Assembly: GCA_052033915.1 (NCBI GenBank)
Contig: JBPOJF010000023.1
Coordinates: forward strand, 1 to 53,614
Reading direction: 5' to 3'
From: CALMZY01 sp052033915
GTDB lineage: Bacteria > Verrucomicrobiota > Kiritimatiellia > CAIQIC01 > JAGNIJ01
DNA length: 53,614 nucleotides
In this document: positions 44,792-53,122 of the stretch, in pieces
Layout of the letters: every line of letters starts with the position of its first letter
Position numbering within the stretch: position 1 is the first letter of the stretch
Notes under the pieces: model-generated
The model's database searches: none
What the model was told of the DNA's origin: nothing
The model's input: the letters and a program-made list of their open reading frames with translations, nothing else
Position numbers and translations under genes: made by a program

Positions 44792-45082
44792 GTTCGTTAT
44801 CCTCTTTTTGTGATTATCCAATCTCACCTGCCGATGTAAGTAGCATGAATGATGCCAACTGGGTGTGAATAGTTGTAACTACTTTATAGTTAAGCGATAA
44901 CGTATGTTTCGGATGTTTGCAAGCAGAGACATAGTGGCTCTATGTATCTCGTTTATCGTTGATATGCGAGACAATCTGGCTCTTATATTTTGTGCGTGTT
45001 GCGATTTGCTGAAGATTATTGAGTGTACACAAGGGGTGGATGTGGATATACTTGGTGTGCTGGCAATTGCAGAGGATTTGAT
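44792..45082. other. AT-rich gap between hsp20 operon and aroD
   Basis: A divergent regulatory gap that is clearly richer in A and T than the rest of the window, especially 44860-45080. On the minus side it holds a sigma-54-like element (44842-44858) and TATAAA near 44884. On the plus side TATATT at 44984-44989 is a possible aroD -10, with TTGATA 19 bp upstream. A 60-codon open frame (44904-45086) is Cys-rich and has no ribosome site; I do not accept it as a gene. Confidence 0.45.
44842..44858 (-). promoter_or_regulatory. Sigma-54-like promoter element before hsp20
   Basis: On the minus strand this reads TTGGCATCATTCATGCT: GG and GC exactly ten bases apart, with TTGGCA at -24 and TGCT at -12, close to the sigma-54 consensus. 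The predicted start lies about 40 bases before the first hsp20 ATG. A single match can arise by chance, and no rpoN or enhancer-binding protein is in the window. Confidence 0.35.
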
Positions 45083-45835
45083 GTGAGCAGGAAGCGAATC
45101 GGTAAGTTGAGCATTGGGCAGGCGCCGAGAGTGGTCGGAAGTATCACGCAGGGCGAGACGCTGGACCGGATTGGCCGGCTGACGAATCTGGCTTTCGATA
45201 TTGCGGAAATCCGTTGGGACAAAATCGGAACGGACAGGGCGGGGGTGCTTTCGACGTGTCGGCTGATTGAGAAGTCGGGCACGCCGGTGCTTCTCACCAT
45301 TCGGTCGTCCCAGGAGGGGGGGGCGTGGAAGGGGGAGGAGAAGCGGCGGCTTGCGCTGTACAAGAAGGCGTTGTCCAGCGTTTCCGCGGTGGATATCGAG
45401 ATCTCCAGTTCCATTTTCCGTTCGGTGATCAAGGCGGCCCGCAAGGCGGGCAAGACCGTTGTCGGCTCCTTCCATGATTTTGAGCGTACGCCGGCGGTCC
45501 AGGAGTTGTGTGACATCATCAGGACGGGCCGGGGTGCCGGTGCGGACATTGTGAAGCTGGCGACGGCGATTCACGAACCGGCGGACATCGCGACGCTGTT
45601 CAGCGTCCTCAAGAAAGAGGGCAAGAGGCCTCTCTGCCTGATCGGCATGGGGGAGGTCGGAATTTCGACGCGCGTGACGCTGGCGTGCGCGGGTTCGTGC
45701 CTGGCGTACGGCTATGCGGACCGCTCCGCGGCGCCGGGTCAGACGCCGAGCAGCACGCTGATGCGCAGGCTCAGGAAGGCTTGTCCGTCGTACGACCGGG
45801 ATTATCTTTCCCGCCACGGTCTCGCGCCCGCTTGA
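45083..45835 (+). CDS. aroD: Type I 3-dehydroquinate dehydratase
   Basis: Third step of the shikimate pathway. 250 residues, a full-length type I (Schiff-base) enzyme. ITQGETLDR, AEIRWDK and LLTIRSSQEGG (the usual R-x-x-x-EGG loop) occur in order, then GSFHDFERTP with His131 and ADIVKLAT with Lys158, the Schiff-base lysine; IGMGEVGISTRV and YGYADRSAAPGQTPSS close the barrel. The start is GTG at 45083, seven bases after GAGG. Its 3' end overlaps the FeoB-associated gene on the other strand by 65 bp. Not clustered with other aro genes. Confidence 0.93.
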   Translation: MSRKRIGKLSIGQAPRVVGSITQGETLDRIGRLTNLAFDIAEIRWDKIGTDRAGVLSTCRLIEKSGTPVLLTIRSSQEGGAWKGEEKRRLALYKKALSSVSAVDIEISSSIFRSVIKAARKAGKTVVGSFHDFERTPAVQELCDIIRTGRGAGADIVKLATAIHEPADIATLFSVLKKEGKRPLCLIGMGEVGISTRVTLACAGSCLAYGYADRSAAPGQTPSSTLMRRLRKACPSYDRDYLSRHGLAPA

Positions 45836-45968
45836 ATTCGTCCGGCGACGACAGGGGGCATCCTTCGGAGTCGCACGGGGTGTCCTTCTTTCGCGTCATC
45901 TTCCAAGCCAGCCAGGCCGCCGCGCCGAGGACAAGCAACGCAGCGAGCGCCGTCTGCAGCGTCTGCAT
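45771..45968 (-). CDS. FeoB-associated Cys-rich membrane protein
   Basis: 65 residues directly downstream of feoB (one base between). A membrane helix (about 4-22: LQTALAALLVLGAAAWLAWK), then a basic stretch and CDSEGCPLSS, a CxxxxCP motif, matching the small Cys-rich proteins often encoded after feoB. They are thought to aid ferrous iron transport, possibly like FeoC; the mechanism is unknown. GGAG precedes the ATG at 45968. The C-terminal 20 codons overlap aroD tail-to-tail, so the exact end deserves caution. Confidence 0.78.
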   Translation of the reverse strand: MQTLQTALAALLVLGAAAWLAWKMTRKKDTPCDSEGCPLSSPDEFKRARDRGGKDNPGRTTDKPS

Positions 45969-45969
45969 C

Positions 45970-48072
45970 TCAACTCCATCCCAGAAGGCGGCCGCCCTGC
46001 CAAAGGACGAAGCAGGCGATCCACGCGAGCCCGGTCATGTATCCGAGTTGGAATAGCGTCCACTTCCAACTGTTGGTTTCGCGGCGTACGACCGCGATCG
46101 TGCTGACGCACTGCATGGACAGCACGTAGAAAATCATGATGGAGAGCGCACGGAGAGGGGTGAAGAACGGCAGGCCGGTCTCCGGGTCCCGTTCCGACCG
46201 GAGATGCGCCTGCAGGTCCGCGGCGCGGTGCGGATCGCTCATGTTGGTTCCATAGAGGGTCGCCATGGAGCTGACGAACACCTCGCGCGCGACGAAACTG
46301 CTGAGGATGGAAACGCCGATCCGCCAATCGAACCCGATGGGCGCGATCACGGGCTCGATGACGCGGCCGACGGTTCCCGCGAAACTCTCTTTGATTTGTT
46401 GGCCGGGTTCGGCGTCCGGGCGGTGAGGGTAGTTCGTCAGCGCCCACATGATGACGGACATGGCGAGGATGACGGTGCCGGCCTTCTTGACGAAGAGCAG
46501 GCTTCGTTCCCACATCGTCTGCAGGACCATCCGCAGGCGCGGCCTCCGGTAGCGCGGCAGTTCCAGGGCGGGCGCCGAGGCGACCCCCTTGAGGATCGTT
46601 CTGTTGAATAACGCCGCCGTGAGCACCGCGGCGGCGATGCCCAGCAGGATCATCGAGACGATCACGATCGCGGGGAGGGGGATGAACCCGAGCACGATCG
46701 TGTTCGGGATCACCGCTCCGGTGAGCAGCAGGTACACCGGCCAGCGGGCCGAACAGCACATGAACGGCGCGACAAAGATCGTGAGGAGCCGGTCGCGGGC
46801 GTTGTCGATCATGCGCGTCGCCATGACGCCGGGGACGGCGCACGCGAAGCTGGAGAAGAGGGGAATGAAGGCCCGGCCGTGCAGGCCCACGCGCCCCATG
46901 ATCCGATCCATAATCAGCGCGGCGCGCGCGGTGTAACCGGAGTCCTCGAGGATCGCGATGAAGAAGAACAGCATCATGATCTGCGGCAGGAACACCAGGA
47001 TGCTGCCGACGCCCGTGATCACGCCGTCCGCCAGCAGGCTCTGCAACGGCCCTGCCGGAATGGCGTTCATGACGAGCGCGGCCAGGTCTCCGAACAGGCG
47101 CTTGATCCAGTCCATGGGCGGCCTGGCGAACGCGAAAATGGAGGCGAAAATCATCAGCACGATCAGGCCGAGAAAGGCCGGTCCCGCGATTCGGTGCGTG
47201 AGCCAGTAGTCCGCGCGCTCGCCGAACGTCAGCCTGGCCTCGCGAACATTGCGGACCTCCGCCATGAGGGTCTCGATCCACTGATAGCCCGCTTCCGCCT
47301 CGATCGCGTACCACACGAACCCGGCCTGGGCGAGGTTGTCCCGCGCCGCGAGGATGGCTGTCTTCAGGGTGTCCCGCGCGGCGGCAAACCGCGGGTGCGA
47401 GAACGAGTTTTCGGTGCAGATCGCGCGCAGAGCCGCGCCGCGCGCGGATTCCGCCGTCGCCAATTCGTGGGCCTGCAGGCGGGCAGCCAGGCGGTCCACC
47501 TCCCGCGCGGCGGCGTCCGGGATTTGCACGACGCTCCGGGGAATGGAAGGCTGTTTCAGCGCGCTCAGAATTCGAGCTTTCAGTTTGGCGATGCCTACCC
47601 GGCGGCTGCCGACGGTCGGAACCACGGGCACACCGAGTCGTTGCTCCAGCTTGGCGACGTCGATTTTGATACCGGATGCGCGGCACGCATCCATCATGTT
47701 CAGCGCCACGACCACGGGGATGCCAAGGCTGAGCAACTGGGTGACGTGAAACAGATTTCTCTCGAGATTACCGGCGTCCACGACGGCGACGATCAGGCCG
47801 GGTCGCGGCGTGTCGTCGCTCCAGCCCATCAGCACATCGCGGGCGATCGCCTCGTCGGGCGAGTGCGGATTGAGGGAGTACGTTCCCGGCAGGTCGATCA
47901 CCCGGATATTCCCGTCCGGATTGTCCTGCAGGACGCCCATATGCTTTTCGACCGTCTTGCCCGGATAGTTGGCCACCTTCTGGTGCAGGCCGGTCAGCGC
48001 GTTGAAGATCGTCGACTTCCCGCTGTTTGGATTTCCGGCGATCGCGATGTAAAGGCTGTTCGTTGCGCTCAT
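45970..48072 (-). CDS. feoB: Ferrous iron transport protein B
   Basis: Inner-membrane Fe(II) transporter with an N-terminal G protein. 700 residues from the ATG at 48072, two bases after the feoA stop region. G1 GNPNSGKST (13-21), switch region NYPGKTVEKHMG, G3 DLPGTYSL, G4 NMMD. A GDI helical domain (about 170-265) follows, then core-gate membrane helices with PQIMMLFFFIAILEDSGYTARAA, FACAVPGVMATR and the second gate SSFVAREVFVSSMATLYG. About eight membrane segments. The G5 region reads VGSRRVGI, somewhat unlike the usual TxAxxxxG. Imports iron mainly under low-oxygen conditions. Confidence 0.96.
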   Translation of the reverse strand: MSATNSLYIAIAGNPNSGKSTIFNALTGLHQKVANYPGKTVEKHMGVLQDNPDGNIRVIDLPGTYSLNPHSPDEAIARDVLMGWSDDTPRPGLIVAVVDAGNLERNLFHVTQLLSLGIPVVVALNMMDACRASGIKIDVAKLEQRLGVPVVPTVGSRRVGIAKLKARILSALKQPSIPRSVVQIPDAAAREVDRLAARLQAHELATAESARGAALRAICTENSFSHPRFAAARDTLKTAILAARDNLAQAGFVWYAIEAEAGYQWIETLMAEVRNVREARLTFGERADYWLTHRIAGPAFLGLIVLMIFASIFAFARPPMDWIKRLFGDLAALVMNAIPAGPLQSLLADGVITGVGSILVFLPQIMMLFFFIAILEDSGYTARAALIMDRIMGRVGLHGRAFIPLFSSFACAVPGVMATRMIDNARDRLLTIFVAPFMCCSARWPVYLLLTGAVIPNTIVLGFIPLPAIVIVSMILLGIAAAVLTAALFNRTILKGVASAPALELPRYRRPRLRMVLQTMWERSLLFVKKAGTVILAMSVIMWALTNYPHRPDAEPGQQIKESFAGTVGRVIEPVIAPIGFDWRIGVSILSSFVAREVFVSSMATLYGTNMSDPHRAADLQAHLRSERDPETGLPFFTPLRALSIMIFYVLSMQCVSTIAVVRRETNSWKWTLFQLGYMTGLAWIACFVLWQGGRLLGWS

Positions 48073-48073
48073 T

Positions 48074-48322
48074 TCATGGGACCGTAAACTGGACGCGGAT
48101 TGACCGGGCGACCGCCTTGCGGAGCGTGAGGCGCGAACCCCTGGCCTGGATGATGATCGGATACCGAAGGGGGGCGCGGCGCTCAAGGGTTACCCGCGTG
48201 CCCACGGTCAGGCCCATTTCCATCAGGCGCTGGGCTTTCATCGGGCTCAGGTCCATCTGCACGATGCGGGCGGACCGGCCGACGCCCAGTTGATCCAGAC
48301 TTGCTGTCTTGCTTGTTTCCAC
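48074..48322 (-). CDS. feoA: Ferrous iron transport protein A
   Basis: 82-residue cytoplasmic SH3-like protein that works with FeoB. Typical FeoA pattern: SLDQLGVGRSARIVQMDLSP, QRLMEMGLTVGTRVTLERRAPL, PIIIQARGSRLTLRKAVA, ending in a strand. The start is GTG at 48322, with GAGG about 12 bases upstream. Its TGA is one base from the feoB ATG. First gene of feoA-feoB-associated gene. Confidence 0.93.
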   Translation of the reverse strand: METSKTASLDQLGVGRSARIVQMDLSPMKAQRLMEMGLTVGTRVTLERRAPLRYPIIIQARGSRLTLRKAVARSIRVQFTVP

Positions 48323-48412
48323 TGTTCACTATTCCTCAGGGGTGTGCGGCCGTCAAATCCGGCGCACCGGGGATGTCCGTTTAGCAGGCCCGCCCGCAAA
48401 ACCCAAGAACGA

Positions 48413-48441
48413 ATTATACGCGCCGTAGAAGGTCGGCAATG
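48413..48441 (-). promoter_or_regulatory. Promoter of the feo operon
   Basis: A perfect TATAAT on the minus strand (plus-strand 48413-48418), about 90 bases before the feoA start. With a 17-bp spacer the -35 is CATTGC (48436-48441), a weak match. No clear Fur or DtxR palindrome was seen around it. Confidence 0.45.
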
Positions 48442-48615
48442 GCGCAAAAGCCGGGTCTGGGCGAACCCCTGACGCGCCGCTTCCTTGCCGTCCCGGCGAT
48501 TCTGTGCGCCTTGGCGGCCGCGGGCTGCCGGTCGGCGGATTCTTCATCGTACGGTATTCCGTCCGAGGAATCCGCGCCAGGACTCAGATGTGCCGGCTGT
48601 CGTTCTCGTCCTTGA
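48439..48615 (+). CDS. Possible small lipoprotein
   Basis: A 58-codon open frame, too short for many gene callers. It starts at the ATG after AAGG (six-base gap). The N terminus has positive charges (LTRRF), a hydrophobic stretch and a lipobox-like ALAAAGC with Cys30, then a Ser-rich mature part of 28 residues ending CAGCRSRP. It is divergent from feoA, and its last 32 bases overlap the dUTPase gene tail-to-tail. The lipobox is the only real evidence; chance cannot be excluded. Confidence 0.35.
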   Translation: MAQKPGLGEPLTRRFLAVPAILCALAAAGCRSADSSSYGIPSEESAPGLRCAGCRSRP

Positions 48616-48964
48616 CGCGGTAGCCGGAGTCCTGCCGCTGGAAGTTGACCTTGTTCTTCTCCATGTACGCGTTGTAGACGTCCTCCGCGGACATTCCGAG
48701 GACCATCGCCGCGGACATCAGGAAATGAAAGAGGTCCACGACCTCCACGCGCGCGTTCTGCGTGTCGAACGTCTGATACTTCGCCCACCACTTCCACGGG
48801 ACGCTGTCGGTCAGTTCGGCGATCTCCTGGGTCATCGCGCGGCAGTAGTTGAGAAGCCACTGCTGGCGCTGTTCGTCGGTCATCGCGGCGCAGTTTACGC
48901 CAATCCGCATGTTGAGAATCTCCTGCTTGTGGAACATGTCCTTGAGCATGTCGACTTGTGTCAT
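48584..48964 (-). CDS. dUTP diphosphatase (dimeric dUTPase/MazG-like family)
   Basis: 126 residues of the all-alpha NTP pyrophosphatase superfamily (dUTPase_2 type). Seen: LNMRIGVNCAAM, WLLNYCRAMTQEIAELTDSVPWKWW with the ExxE metal-binding helix, then ARVEVVDLFHFLMSAAMVLGM with the ExxxD pair, and YNAYMEKNKVNFQRQDSGY. Hydrolyses dUTP to dUMP and pyrophosphate, keeping uracil out of DNA. The ATG at 48964 follows AAAGGAAAC; the longer open frame upstream runs through the trxB promoter area and is rejected. Divergent from trxB. Confidence 0.86.
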   Translation of the reverse strand: MTQVDMLKDMFHKQEILNMRIGVNCAAMTDEQRQQWLLNYCRAMTQEIAELTDSVPWKWWAKYQTFDTQNARVEVVDLFHFLMSAAMVLGMSAEDVYNAYMEKNKVNFQRQDSGYRVKDENDSRHI

Positions 48965-49091
48965 GACGCCGTTTCCTTTGGGTTGGTGGGGGGCAGAATA
49001 GACGCCCGAATTGTCCCCGTCAATTAGGGTATGAAACCGGCGGGCCTTTTGGTATAAAGCCACGGCTTTTGGATACCGAAGGAATTCTATC

Positions 49092-50015
49092 ATGGAAAAA
49101 GTGCTGATTCTGGGGGCCGGCGTGGCGGGGTTGACCGCGGCCATTTACACCGCGCGCGCGAACCGGGCCCCCGTTGTCGTGGAGGGTTTGCAGCCCGGCG
49201 GCCAGTTGGTTTCGACCACCGAAATTGAGAACTATCCGGGGTTCTCGAAAGGCATCATGGGGTCCGAACTGATGGACGAGATGAGAAAGCAGGCGACGCG
49301 GTTCGGGACGCGGTTCGTCTCCGCGAGCGTCGCATCGGTCGATTTTCGCGGCCGGCCGCTGAAGGTTACGCTGGATGACGGCAGCGCGCTCGAGGCCGAA
49401 ACGGTGATCATCGCGACGGGCGCGACGGCGAAATATCTGGGGTTGGAGTCCGAGCGGAAACTGATTGGCCGCGGCGTGTCCGCATGCGCGACGTGCGACG
49501 GGGCGTTCTTCCGTAACGTGCCGGTCGCGGTCGCCGGCGGCGGCGACACGGCGATGGAGGAGGCCCTGTTCCTGACGCGCTTTGCCTCCCAGGTGTACGT
49601 GATCCACCGGCGCGACCAGTTTCGCGCGTCGAAAATCATGGCGGACCGCGTGACGAAGCATCCGAAGATCGAAGTCATGTGGAACTCGGTGGTCGAGGAA
49701 GTTCTGGATGTGGCGAAAAACGATGTCACCGGCCTGCGCCTGAAGAATGTGAAGACCGGCGCGGTCTCGGAACTGGCGGTCAAGGCGCTGTTCACGGCGA
49801 TCGGCCACAAGCCGAACACGGAACCTTTCAAAGGGCAGATCGATTTGGACAGCGTCGGCTATATCAAGACCGCGAACACGCGCACGAACGTTCCGGGCGT
49901 CTTCGCGGCGGGCGATGTTCAGGACCCGGCGTACCGGCAGGCGATCACCGCCGCGGGGTCCGGATGCATGGCGGCCTTGGAAGCGCAGAAGTATCTGCAA
50001 GAGCAGGGGACATGA
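49092..50015 (+). CDS. trxB: Thioredoxin reductase
   Basis: NADPH-dependent flavoprotein that reduces thioredoxin. 307 residues: FAD motif GAGVAGLTAA (8-17), ENYPGF, IATGATAKYLG, redox-active CATC (Cys132, Cys135), NADPH motif GGGDTAMEEALFLT, HRRDQFRAS, and the C-terminal FAD motif AAGDVQDPAYRQAITAAGSGC. AAGGAATTC precedes the ATG at 49092. Its TGA overlaps the start of the ABC exporter gene (ATGA). No trxA is in the window. Confidence 0.96.
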   Translation: MEKVLILGAGVAGLTAAIYTARANRAPVVVEGLQPGGQLVSTTEIENYPGFSKGIMGSELMDEMRKQATRFGTRFVSASVASVDFRGRPLKVTLDDGSALEAETVIIATGATAKYLGLESERKLIGRGVSACATCDGAFFRNVPVAVAGGGDTAMEEALFLTRFASQVYVIHRRDQFRASKIMADRVTKHPKIEVMWNSVVEEVLDVAKNDVTGLRLKNVKTGAVSELAVKALFTAIGHKPNTEPFKGQIDLDSVGYIKTANTRTNVPGVFAAGDVQDPAYRQAITAAGSGCMAALEAQKYLQEQGT

Positions 50016-51772
50016 GTTCGACGAGCACACAGAATACGGCCGCGCCGGGCCAGGAGTGGATCACATACCGACGCCTGGTGCGCTATGCGCGCCCGTATCT
50101 CGCGCGGCTGGTATTGGGCGCCGTTTTCGGCGTCGTGTGCGGCGGGTCCACCGTGGGCTTGCTGTTGGCGATGAAGAAGATTCTTGCGGCGGTCTTCAAC
50201 ACGCAGGCGCTTCCATGGAGCGCGGTCATTGCCGCGTCCGTTCTCCTGCCGCTGTTCGGCCTGCTGCTGGGCGTCGGAAATTATCTCAGTTCGTATTTTG
50301 TTGCCTGGGTCGGCAATCGCGTGGTCATGGATCTGCGGACGCAGATGTTTGAGCATATCCACCGTCTCCCGCTGCGATTCTTCAGCCAGAGCAGGACCGG
50401 TGAATTGATCTCGCGCACGACCAACGACACCCTGCAAGTGGAACGCGCGGTTTCCACCGTGATGATCGACCTGGTCCGGGAGCCGTTTGTGCTGGCCGCC
50501 GCGGTCGGCTACCTGTTCTGGCTCGACGCAAAGCTCGCGACGCTCAGCCTGGTCCTGTTCCCGATCTGCATCCTCCCGGTCGCCCTGTTCGGCCGGCGCG
50601 TGCGGCGCTTCGCGCGCGAGGGCCAGCAGAAACTCGGGGACCTCACGTCGATCTTGCAGGAAACGATCACGGGCGCGAAGATTGTCAAGGCCTATGGGAT
50701 GGAGGAGCGTGAGTCCGAGCGGTTCGGGGAGCAGGCCAAGGCCGTGTTCAGCCGCGTGATGAAGGTCATCCGGGCGAGTTCGGCGATCGACCCGATTGTC
50801 GTCTTTATCTCGTGCGTCGGTCTCGTGCTGGCGCTGTTCTACGTGCGCTGGGCCGGGATGACGACCGACCAGTTCTTCACGTTCGGCGCGGCGCTGGTGA
50901 TGATGTACCAGCCGGTCAAGAAGCTCAGCAAGCTGCACCTGGCCGTCCAGCAGGGCTCCGGCGCGGCCGACCGGATCTTCGAACTTTGCGACGCTCCCGT
51001 CGTGGAAGATTCGCCGGGCGCCGTCGCATTCAGCGAGCCGATCGCCGAAGTCTCGTTCGAGAACGTTTCGTTTGCGTACGACGACGAACTTGTGCTCAAG
51101 GATATTCAGTTCTCCGTGTCGGCGGGCCGGTGCGTTGCCTTCGTGGGCGGTTCCGGGTCCGGCAAGACGACGCTCGTGAACCTTCTTCCGCGCTTCTTCG
51201 ACGTGCAGTCCGGCCGCGTGCGGATCAACGGCAGGGACGTCCGGTCGCTGACGCTGAAATCGCTCCGGCGGCAGATCGGCATCGTCACGCAGGAAACCCT
51301 TCTTTTCAACGACACCGTGGCCCACAATATCGCGTACGGGCATCCCGAGGCGTCGCGGGACGCGATCGTCGAGGCGGCCCGCCGCGCGCACGCCCACGAT
51401 TTTATTGAGCAGCTTCCGCAGGGCTACGAGACGGTCATCGGCGAGCGCGGGCTGCGGCTGTCCGGCGGCCAGTGCCAGCGGCTGGCGATCGCGCGGGCGC
51501 TGCTGCGCAATCCGCCGATCCTCATTCTCGATGAGGCGACCAGCGCGCTGGACACGGAGTCGGAGCGGCAGGTCCAGGCGGCGCTGGACGAACTGATGGC
51601 GGGCCGGACGGTCTTCGCGATCGCGCACCGGCTGTCCACGATCATGCACGCGGACCTGATCCTGGTGCTGGACAAGGGCGCCATTGTCGAGAGGGGAACG
51701 CATCAGGAATTGCTCGCGCGCGGCGGCTTGTACAAGTATTTATACGACCTGCAATTTCGGGATGTCGCTTGA
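50012..51772 (+). CDS. MsbA-like ABC exporter (fused permease and ATPase)
   Basis: 586 residues: a six-helix exporter domain (about 25-320; VVMDLRTQMFEHIHRLPLRFF and RTGELISRTTND coupling regions) and an ATPase domain with Walker A GGSGSGKTTL (about 379-388), signature LSGGQCQRLAIARAL (about 481), Walker B ILILDEATSALD and the switch His (IAHRLS). The length and sequence style match MsbA, the lipid A-core flippase; LpxD and BamA in the window fit that. A multidrug or peptide exporter of the same family is the alternative. The start overlaps the trxB stop. Confidence 0.88.
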   Translation: MSSTSTQNTAAPGQEWITYRRLVRYARPYLARLVLGAVFGVVCGGSTVGLLLAMKKILAAVFNTQALPWSAVIAASVLLPLFGLLLGVGNYLSSYFVAWVGNRVVMDLRTQMFEHIHRLPLRFFSQSRTGELISRTTNDTLQVERAVSTVMIDLVREPFVLAAAVGYLFWLDAKLATLSLVLFPICILPVALFGRRVRRFAREGQQKLGDLTSILQETITGAKIVKAYGMEERESERFGEQAKAVFSRVMKVIRASSAIDPIVVFISCVGLVLALFYVRWAGMTTDQFFTFGAALVMMYQPVKKLSKLHLAVQQGSGAADRIFELCDAPVVEDSPGAVAFSEPIAEVSFENVSFAYDDELVLKDIQFSVSAGRCVAFVGGSGSGKTTLVNLLPRFFDVQSGRVRINGRDVRSLTLKSLRRQIGIVTQETLLFNDTVAHNIAYGHPEASRDAIVEAARRAHAHDFIEQLPQGYETVIGERGLRLSGGQCQRLAIARALLRNPPILILDEATSALDTESERQVQAALDELMAGRTVFAIAHRLSTIMHADLILVLDKGAIVERGTHQELLARGGLYKYLYDLQFRDVA

Positions 51773-51809
51773 AACAAGGTCGGAACGTTAGGTAACGGAG
51801 GTTTCCCCG

Positions 51810-52439
51810 ATGGGCGGTTTTACACTTCGAGACATGATAATCAACGGCTGGCCCGTGCTCAGCGTGCTGACCGTGTTCTCCATCATCTCCGTCACGATCA
51901 TGTGCGACCGGATCGTGGCGCTCCGGAGCGCCGCGCTCAACGCCCGGCTGTTCATAGCCAACCTGATCAAGGTGCTCGAGGAGCAGGGCGCGTCGCGGGC
52001 GTTGAGCTACTGCGATCAGTTCCGTAAGCCGGTGGCGGCCGTGGCGGCGGAAATCCTGCTGGCGACCGGCGGGCGCGACGCCCGGGAGCGGGCTCTCCAG
52101 CACGGCTTGCAGGGCCAGGTGCGGCTGCTCGAAAAATACGTGCCGATCCTCGGCACGATCGCCGGCACCGCCCCGTTCGTCGGGCTTCTCGGCACGGTCA
52201 TCGGCATCATCAGGGCGTTCCATGACATCTCCGTCAACGTGGGCGGCGGCCCGGAAGTGGTTTCGGCGGGCATCGCGGAAGCGCTGGCCACCACCGCCTT
52301 CGGCCTCGTGGTCGCCATCCCGGCCATCATGGCGTTCAACTACTTCATCCACAAGATTCAGAAACTCGCCGAGGAGATCGATCTGGCGGCTTACGAACTG
52401 ATCGAACGGCTGAGCGCCGGACGGGAGTCGTTCCGGTGA
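51810..52439 (+). CDS. exbB: MotA/TolQ/ExbB proton channel family protein
   Basis: 209 residues with three membrane helices (about 12-32, 110-130 and 155-180). The family signature is present: LEKYVPILGTIAGTAPFVGLLGTVIGIIRAF, then AGIAEALATTAFGLVVAIPAIMAFNYF. With its partner it uses the proton gradient to drive an energising rod (TonB or TolA). GGAGG precedes the ATG at 51810. Its stop overlaps the ExbD/TolR start. ExbB and TolQ cannot be told apart here; no tonB, tolA, tolB or pal lies inside the window. Confidence 0.92.
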   Translation: MGGFTLRDMIINGWPVLSVLTVFSIISVTIMCDRIVALRSAALNARLFIANLIKVLEEQGASRALSYCDQFRKPVAAVAAEILLATGGRDARERALQHGLQGQVRLLEKYVPILGTIAGTAPFVGLLGTVIGIIRAFHDISVNVGGGPEVVSAGIAEALATTAFGLVVAIPAIMAFNYFIHKIQKLAEEIDLAAYELIERLSAGRESFR

Positions 52440-52897
52440 ACGTCCGACCGGGCAAAGACAGGTACAAGCTCATCGCCGAGATCAACATGATCCCGTTCAT
52501 CGATGTCACGCTGGTCTTGCTGATCATCTTCATGGTGATGACTCCCTTCCTCGTGAGATCCCAGCTCAAGGTCGATCTGCCGAAGGCCGCGTCCGCGGAA
52601 AAGACCGGCGACGAGCCGAGCCGGATCGATGTGGAAATCGACAAGAACGGGTCGATCGCGGTGAACGGGCAGACCGTCCCTGCGGATTCCGTGGAATCGG
52701 CGTTGCGGGCGGTCCTTCTCGATGTCGAGACCCAGCCGGTGGTCATTCAGGCCGACGGCGATGTGCCGTTCCAGTCCGTGGTCACCGTCATGGATGCCGC
52801 CAAGAAGATCGGCGTGGCGAAACTGGGTGTGGGCGTGATGCAGGAAAACCCGCCGGACAAGAAGAAGCGGACCCCGGTCTCCGTTCAGCCGCGCTAG
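52436..52897 (+). CDS. exbD: ExbD/TolR family biopolymer transport protein
   Basis: 153 residues. A short cytoplasmic N terminus, one membrane helix with the conserved Asp (NMIPFIDVTLVLLIIFMV), then a periplasmic domain (SRIDVEIDKNGSIAVNGQTV, VVIQADGDVPFQSVVTVMDAAKKIG). The C-terminal tail is Lys/Pro-rich. The start is GTG, overlapping the exbB stop (GTGA), which implies coupled translation in a fixed ratio. The membrane Asp carries the proton flow in characterised homologues. Confidence 0.92.
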   Translation: MNVRPGKDRYKLIAEINMIPFIDVTLVLLIIFMVMTPFLVRSQLKVDLPKAASAEKTGDEPSRIDVEIDKNGSIAVNGQTVPADSVESALRAVLLDVETQPVVIQADGDVPFQSVVTVMDAAKKIGVAKLGVGVMQENPPDKKKRTPVSVQPR

Positions 52898-52933
52898 CGG
52901 TCTGTCGGACTTAGGGCCAGCGCATAGAGCCGG

Positions 52934-53122
52934 TCACACTCGCCGCCGCACCCAGCCCCACACACAACCCAGCGAACCCAGGAACAGCAATGCGGCGGTT
53001 GACGGTTCGGGAATGATGTAGGCAACCCGGAAACCAAAACCGTCACCCTCCGTTTCCGGATTAGCTGGATCCTGGCCCGTTACGCTCAAAGCACTCGCAT
53101 GGTTAAACAGCCCCCCCCCCCC
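52934..53122 (-). pseudogene. Detached C-terminal segment of the SUMF1-like gene with PEP-CTERM tail
   Basis: In the frame one base off from the upstream part, codons after the G-run read LFNHASALSVTGQDPA, then GDGFGFRVAYI, the standard FGE-domain ending, then IPEPSTAALLFLGSLG, a Trp/Val helix and VRRRV, then TGA at 52934-52936. This is a complete PEP-CTERM sorting signal. It cannot be translated with the rest unless the G-run is 11 (or 14) long or the ribosome slips. Confidence 0.85.

Noticed and set aside
44904..45086. 60-codon plus-strand frame before aroD
   Set aside because: Cys-rich product with no recognisable pattern and no ribosome site; it overlaps the aroD start and lies in the AT-rich control gap.
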